From: Meghimatium bilineatum
Taxonomy: Eukaryota > Mollusca > Gastropoda > Stylommatophora > Philomycidae
NCBI GenBank assembly: GCA_034231615.1
Contig: CM067322.1
Span: forward strand, 51,342,456-51,406,455
DNA: 64,000 nt
Reading direction: 5' to 3'
Each line of letters opens with the position of its first letter. The stretch's first letter is position 1. A program made the translations under genes and the position numbers. The notes beneath the pieces are model-generated. The model worked only from the letters and a program-made list of their open reading frames with translations, was not told where the DNA came from and made no database searches. Positions 60,955 to 64,000 of the stretch are shown here, piece by piece.

Positions 60955-61210
60955 TAAAAGCGGAGCAAAGAATAGCAACACTACCTTCCATGCCTGTCAT
61001 AAGATTCAACTATGGAGGTCATGGGGTGAAGTTGGCTTTTCCATTCCATATAGGGTCAAAGTAACTCAGAAGCCATGCTGAAGTCAGATGTGTCAAGCCA
61101 AAAGAAGCAGAAATCGGATCAAAACTACAAACCATGACACAATGCATTCTATATTTCAGACTTCATCCTGCTTATCTGCAGAAATTTGATAACAAATGCA
61201 GAAGTTGACT
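60955..61210 (+). repeat. R2 dispersed repeat, plus-strand copy
   Basis: From agcaaagaatagcaacacta through tccattccatatagggtcaa and catgacacaatgcattctat to aacaaatgcagaag. Confidence 0.8.
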
Positions 61211-61214
61211 CTTA

Positions 61215-61575
61215 TGACATGCATAGAAGGTAAAAAGTGTTGCTATTCTTTGTTCCCATTTTGGGCCACAACAACAGTGTGGTGGATCATTCAGACACAG
61301 ATCTTCTTCGTTCTTTCTCAAACTCCTGCAGATTAGCAGAATGTAGTCCAGAGAAGGGAGTGCGTTGTGTCATGGTTTCCAGCAATGCTGCAATATCTGT
61401 GCTTTTTGGCCTGACACATCCAGCTTTAGCATGGTTTTGGGCCATGCTGACCCTATATTGGATGGGACAGCCAACTCCATCCCATAACCTCCTTAGTCGA
61501 CCCATGACATGCATAGAATATAAACAGTAGTGCTATTCTTTGCTCCAATTTCGGGCCACAACAGCACACCACATG
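61215..61575 (-). repeat. R2 dispersed repeat, minus-strand copy, partly duplicated
   Basis: Inverted R2: tcttcgttctttctcaaact, cctgcagattagcagaatgt, ggacagccaactccatccca and tattctttgctccaatttcg. A second cattttgggccacaacaaca-type end lies at 61255-61275. With the copy just upstream this forms a head-to-head inverted pair. Confidence 0.8.
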
Positions 61576-61915
61576 TGCAATGGATCGTTCGGACACAGGT
61601 CTTAAGCAGAATTCATCGCTGCGAAGATTATGAAGTGGAGGTAAACAAGCCAAAGTTCAGCACCGTAACCACTTATTATGACATACGTACGTATGTAACA
61701 TTGTTACTATTCTCTGCTCCTCTTTTGTATGTCCTTGTAACATATGGGTGTGTGAATCTCATTCATAATCACATGTATATTAGTTTCCAAACGATATATT
61801 TATATCTACCGCTATATGCCATTAAATACTTTTTATTTTCTAAACTCATGTTGCACAATATAATCTGCATGCATTGTTTGTGTCACAATGAAATGTATAT
61901 CATTATTCTATGCTT
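61576..61915. other. Unassigned sequence
   Basis: No repeat family or coding signal recognised, apart from a long but patternless open frame on the plus strand that continues into the next minisatellite. Confidence 0.45.
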
Positions 61916-61917
61916 TA

Positions 61918-62275
61918 TTTTGGTAATTCAGAATGTTATATTGAAAAAACTTTTGGTAATTCAGAATGTTATATTGAAAATTTTTTGGTAATTCAGAAAG
62001 TTTTATTTTAAATTTTTTTGGTAATTCAGAATGTTATATTGAAAATGTTTTTGGTAATTCAGAATGTTATATTGAAAAAAATGTTGGTAATTCAGAATGT
62101 TATATTGAAAATTTTTTTGGTAATTTGGAATGTTATATTGAAAAAACTTTTGGTAATTCAGAATGTTATATTGACAAAAATTTTGGTAATTCAGAATGTT
62201 ATATTGAAAACATTTTGGTAATTCAGAATGTTATATTGAAAACATTTTGGTAATTCAGAATGTTATATTGAAGAT
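61918..62275 (+). repeat. 29-31-bp minisatellite
   Basis: About twelve units of ttttggtaattcagaatgtt + atattgaaaa. The A run varies in length and two units carry substitutions (aattcagaaagttttatttt at 61990, aatttggaatg at 62123). Confidence 0.95.
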
Positions 62276-62349
62276 TATAGGGGTACCGGATTGATCAACA
62301 TACAGAGTCAGGATTATATTTTGAGCAAGTATTTTCTCTGTTTCGAATG

Positions 62350-62525
62350 AAACATTTCCCGCCAAAGGCGGATGTGTTGGGCCATTGGCGCAAATAAAAC
62401 GGCAACACAACGCATTTCCATTCTCTGGACTACATAACTGGAAATCTTGTAGGATCATTGTCCTGTTACAAGAGAAATCCAGTGGGAATTTGAGAATGAA
62501 CGCTGAAGAAGAAGAAGAATGAAAC
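62350..62525 (-). repeat. R1 dispersed repeat, complete-looking minus-strand copy
   Basis: cgccaaaggcggatgtgttg, ggccattggcgcaaataaaa, catttccattctctggacta, attgtcctgttacaagagaa and gagaatgaacgctgaagaag run the full length of R1, inverted. An atgaaacatt-like sequence on both sides (62347 and 62519) is a possible target duplication. Confidence 0.85.
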
Positions 62526-62689
62526 ATTTGAATATAGCTTCTATTTTGAGCAAATATTTTCTCTGTTTAGAATGAAACCTTTGAATATAGCTGATATTTT
62601 GAGCAAATATTTTCTCTGTTTCGAATATTATGTTTATACTTTATTAATAAACAGTTTTCTAATAACATTTGTTATTTGTTTTTCAACTG

Positions 62690-62930
62690 TGTGTTGCTGG
62701 GGGCCTGAAATAGCAGCACAGAATAGAAACACTGTTTACCATTCCATGCGGGATGTAAGAGGCTGTTATGGAGGTTATGGGGTGAAGTTGACTGTCTCAT
62801 CCCATATAGGGTCAAAGTGATCCAAGCCATGCTGAGGTCAGATGTCGCAGACCGAAAGGAGCATATATCCATTCTCTAGGCTACATTCTGCTAATCTGCA
62901 GGAGTTTGAGAAAAATGCAGAAGAAGAAGT
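62690..62930 (+). repeat. R2 dispersed repeat, plus-strand copy
   Basis: gtgttgctgggggcctgaaa, ggttatggggtgaagttgac, tccattctctaggctacatt and ctgcaggagtttgagaaaaa in order. It lies just upstream of the exon candidate at 62957. Confidence 0.8.
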
Positions 62931-62956
62931 ACTTACTTATATCATTTTATTGGCAG

Positions 62957-63118
62957 GCAATGCAGCAATAGACAGCACAATACTGAGAAGAGATGAAGCA
63001 GACTTGATCAAGGCAGTAATAAATTCATTTCAAGATGAAGATGATGTCAATGAGGCTGAGAACGTACACATACAGAGAATGTCAGTAATGGAAGTATCTA
63101 GAGGGGAGGGAAGGAAAA
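62957..63118 (+). CDS. Candidate exon of an unrecognised gene
   Basis: 162 bp between a plausible acceptor (cattttattggcag, AG 62955-62956) and a weaker donor (GGAAAA|GTAAAT at 63119). The open frame reads NAAIDSTILRRDEADLIKAV, then INSFQDEDDVNEAENVHIQR and MSVMEVSRGEG: a charged, soluble-looking sequence with balanced composition, unlike the repeat-derived frames around it. The frame stays open past the donor to 63216, so the exon could instead be terminal. It matches no family I recognise. It lies 10 kb past the COLGALT-like stop codon on the same strand and would be a separate gene. Confidence 0.4.
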
Positions 63119-63282
63119 GTAAATTTTTTGGAAAGTCCCAAAGGTCACACAAGCAAGACCTGACTGGGACTCTGAGTCTACATACACTTTGTTCAACTCC
63201 CCTCTTCCACCCTTAGGAAATCATGTTTTTTATTTGCTAGGAATTTAGCCAAAAGTTGGGTGAAATCCCTACATTAACGATT

Positions 63283-64000
63283 TTTCACAAAAAATTCATC
63301 AGCTTTCTCATCAAAAAAGTCATCAGCTTTCTCATTTAAAAAATAAACTTTCTCATCAAAAAAGTCATCAGCTTTCTCATAAAAAAGTCATCAGTTTTTT
63401 CATCAACAAAGTCATCAGCTTTCTCATCCAAAAAATCATCAGCTTTCTCATCAAAAAATCAACTTTCTCGTCAAAAAAGTTATCAGCTTTCTCATCAAAA
63501 AAGTCATCAGCTTTCTCATTAAAAAATCAACTTTCTCATAAAAAGTCATCAGCTTTCTCATAAAAAATCAACTTTCTCATCAAAAACGTCATCAGTTTTT
63601 TCGTCAAAAAAGTCATCAGCTTTCTCATCAAAAAAGTCATCAGCTTTCTCATCAAAAAAATCATCAGCTTTCTCATCAAAAAAGTCATCAGTTTTTTCAT
63701 CAAAAAAGTCATCAGCTTTCTCATCAAACAAATCATCAGCTTTCACATAAAAAAATTCATCAGCTTTCTCATCAAAAAAATCATCAGCTTTCTCATCAAA
63801 AAAGTCATCAGCTTTCTCATCAAAAAAGTCATCAGCTTTCTCATCAAAACAGCCATCAGCTTTCTCATCAAAAAAGTCATCAGCTTTCTCATCAAAAAAG
63901 TCATCAGCTTTCTCATTAAAAAAGTCATCAGCTTTCTCATTAAAAAATCAACTTTCTCATAAAAAGTCATCAGCTTTCTCATAAAAAATCTACTTTCTCA
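63283..64000 (-). repeat. 24-bp minisatellite running off the window end
   Basis: Some thirty units of tcatcagctttctcatcaaa + aaag, with shorter units (catcaactttctcataaaaag) interspersed. The unit is eight codons, so minus-strand frames stay open over long stretches (MTFLMRKL or DEKADDFF repeated). There is no start context or flanking coding sequence to suggest a protein. Confidence 0.95.

Overview
The window is animal nuclear DNA and looks like a large, repeat-rich arthropod (probably insect) genome. The support is spliced exons with canonical AG/GT borders, tRNA-derived SINEs, several decayed RTE-like LINE fragments, a mariner element with perfect terminal repeats, and very long satellite arrays. 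There are no bacterial-style genes, operons, rRNA or tRNA genes, or CRISPR arrays. The species cannot be fixed from the sequence.

Layout. 1-446: intron sequence around one exon (122-221) that reads like FOXRED1, a mitochondrial FAD-dependent oxidoreductase. 447-7321: satellite A (about 89-bp monomer, AT-rich), cut by a 2.5-kb patchwork of LINE debris, a tRNA-derived SINE with a 12-bp target duplication and a 5'-truncated LINE with a 13-bp target duplication. 7322 to about 44650: satellite B, about 35 kb of 70/76-bp AT-rich monomers in nested higher-order repeats of about 1.7 to 5.3 kb. It is interrupted by a 909-bp deleted mariner (11538-12446) and a 1.33-kb GC-richer retroposon (41321-42650). 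About 44600-47100: a decayed, AT-rich group of small plus-strand reading frames, including a helix-turn-helix-like protein, that resembles a fossil large-DNA-virus or Polinton-like element. The last satellite B monomers run in frame into it. 47160-64000: ordinary gene and intron territory carrying the last two exons of a procollagen galactosyltransferase gene (47964-48167 and 52738-53005), with dense interspersed repeats and at least nine independent minisatellites.

How the parts relate. Only two host genes are recognised: one FOXRED1-like internal exon and the 3' end of a COLGALT-like gene, both on the plus strand. Their remaining exons are not visible here. Either very long introns, an interleaved arrangement or an assembly join across the satellites must explain this. 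One further exon candidate (62957-63118) is not recognised. Everything else is repeat biology: satellite growth, transposon insertion into satellites, and minisatellites that have grown inside copies of dispersed repeats.

For the wording below, four local dispersed-repeat families were defined by comparing copies within the window. R1 contains 'cattctcaaactcc' and 'ctctcttgtagcaggacaatgg'. R2 contains 'ctgcaggagtttgagaa' and 'gtcccatcccatagggtcaaag'. R3 contains 'cagttgtgtaactgagg' and 'ggagacattccactgtggcag'. R4 contains 'gtagtcaattggtggcgggga'. These names are local labels, not database names.
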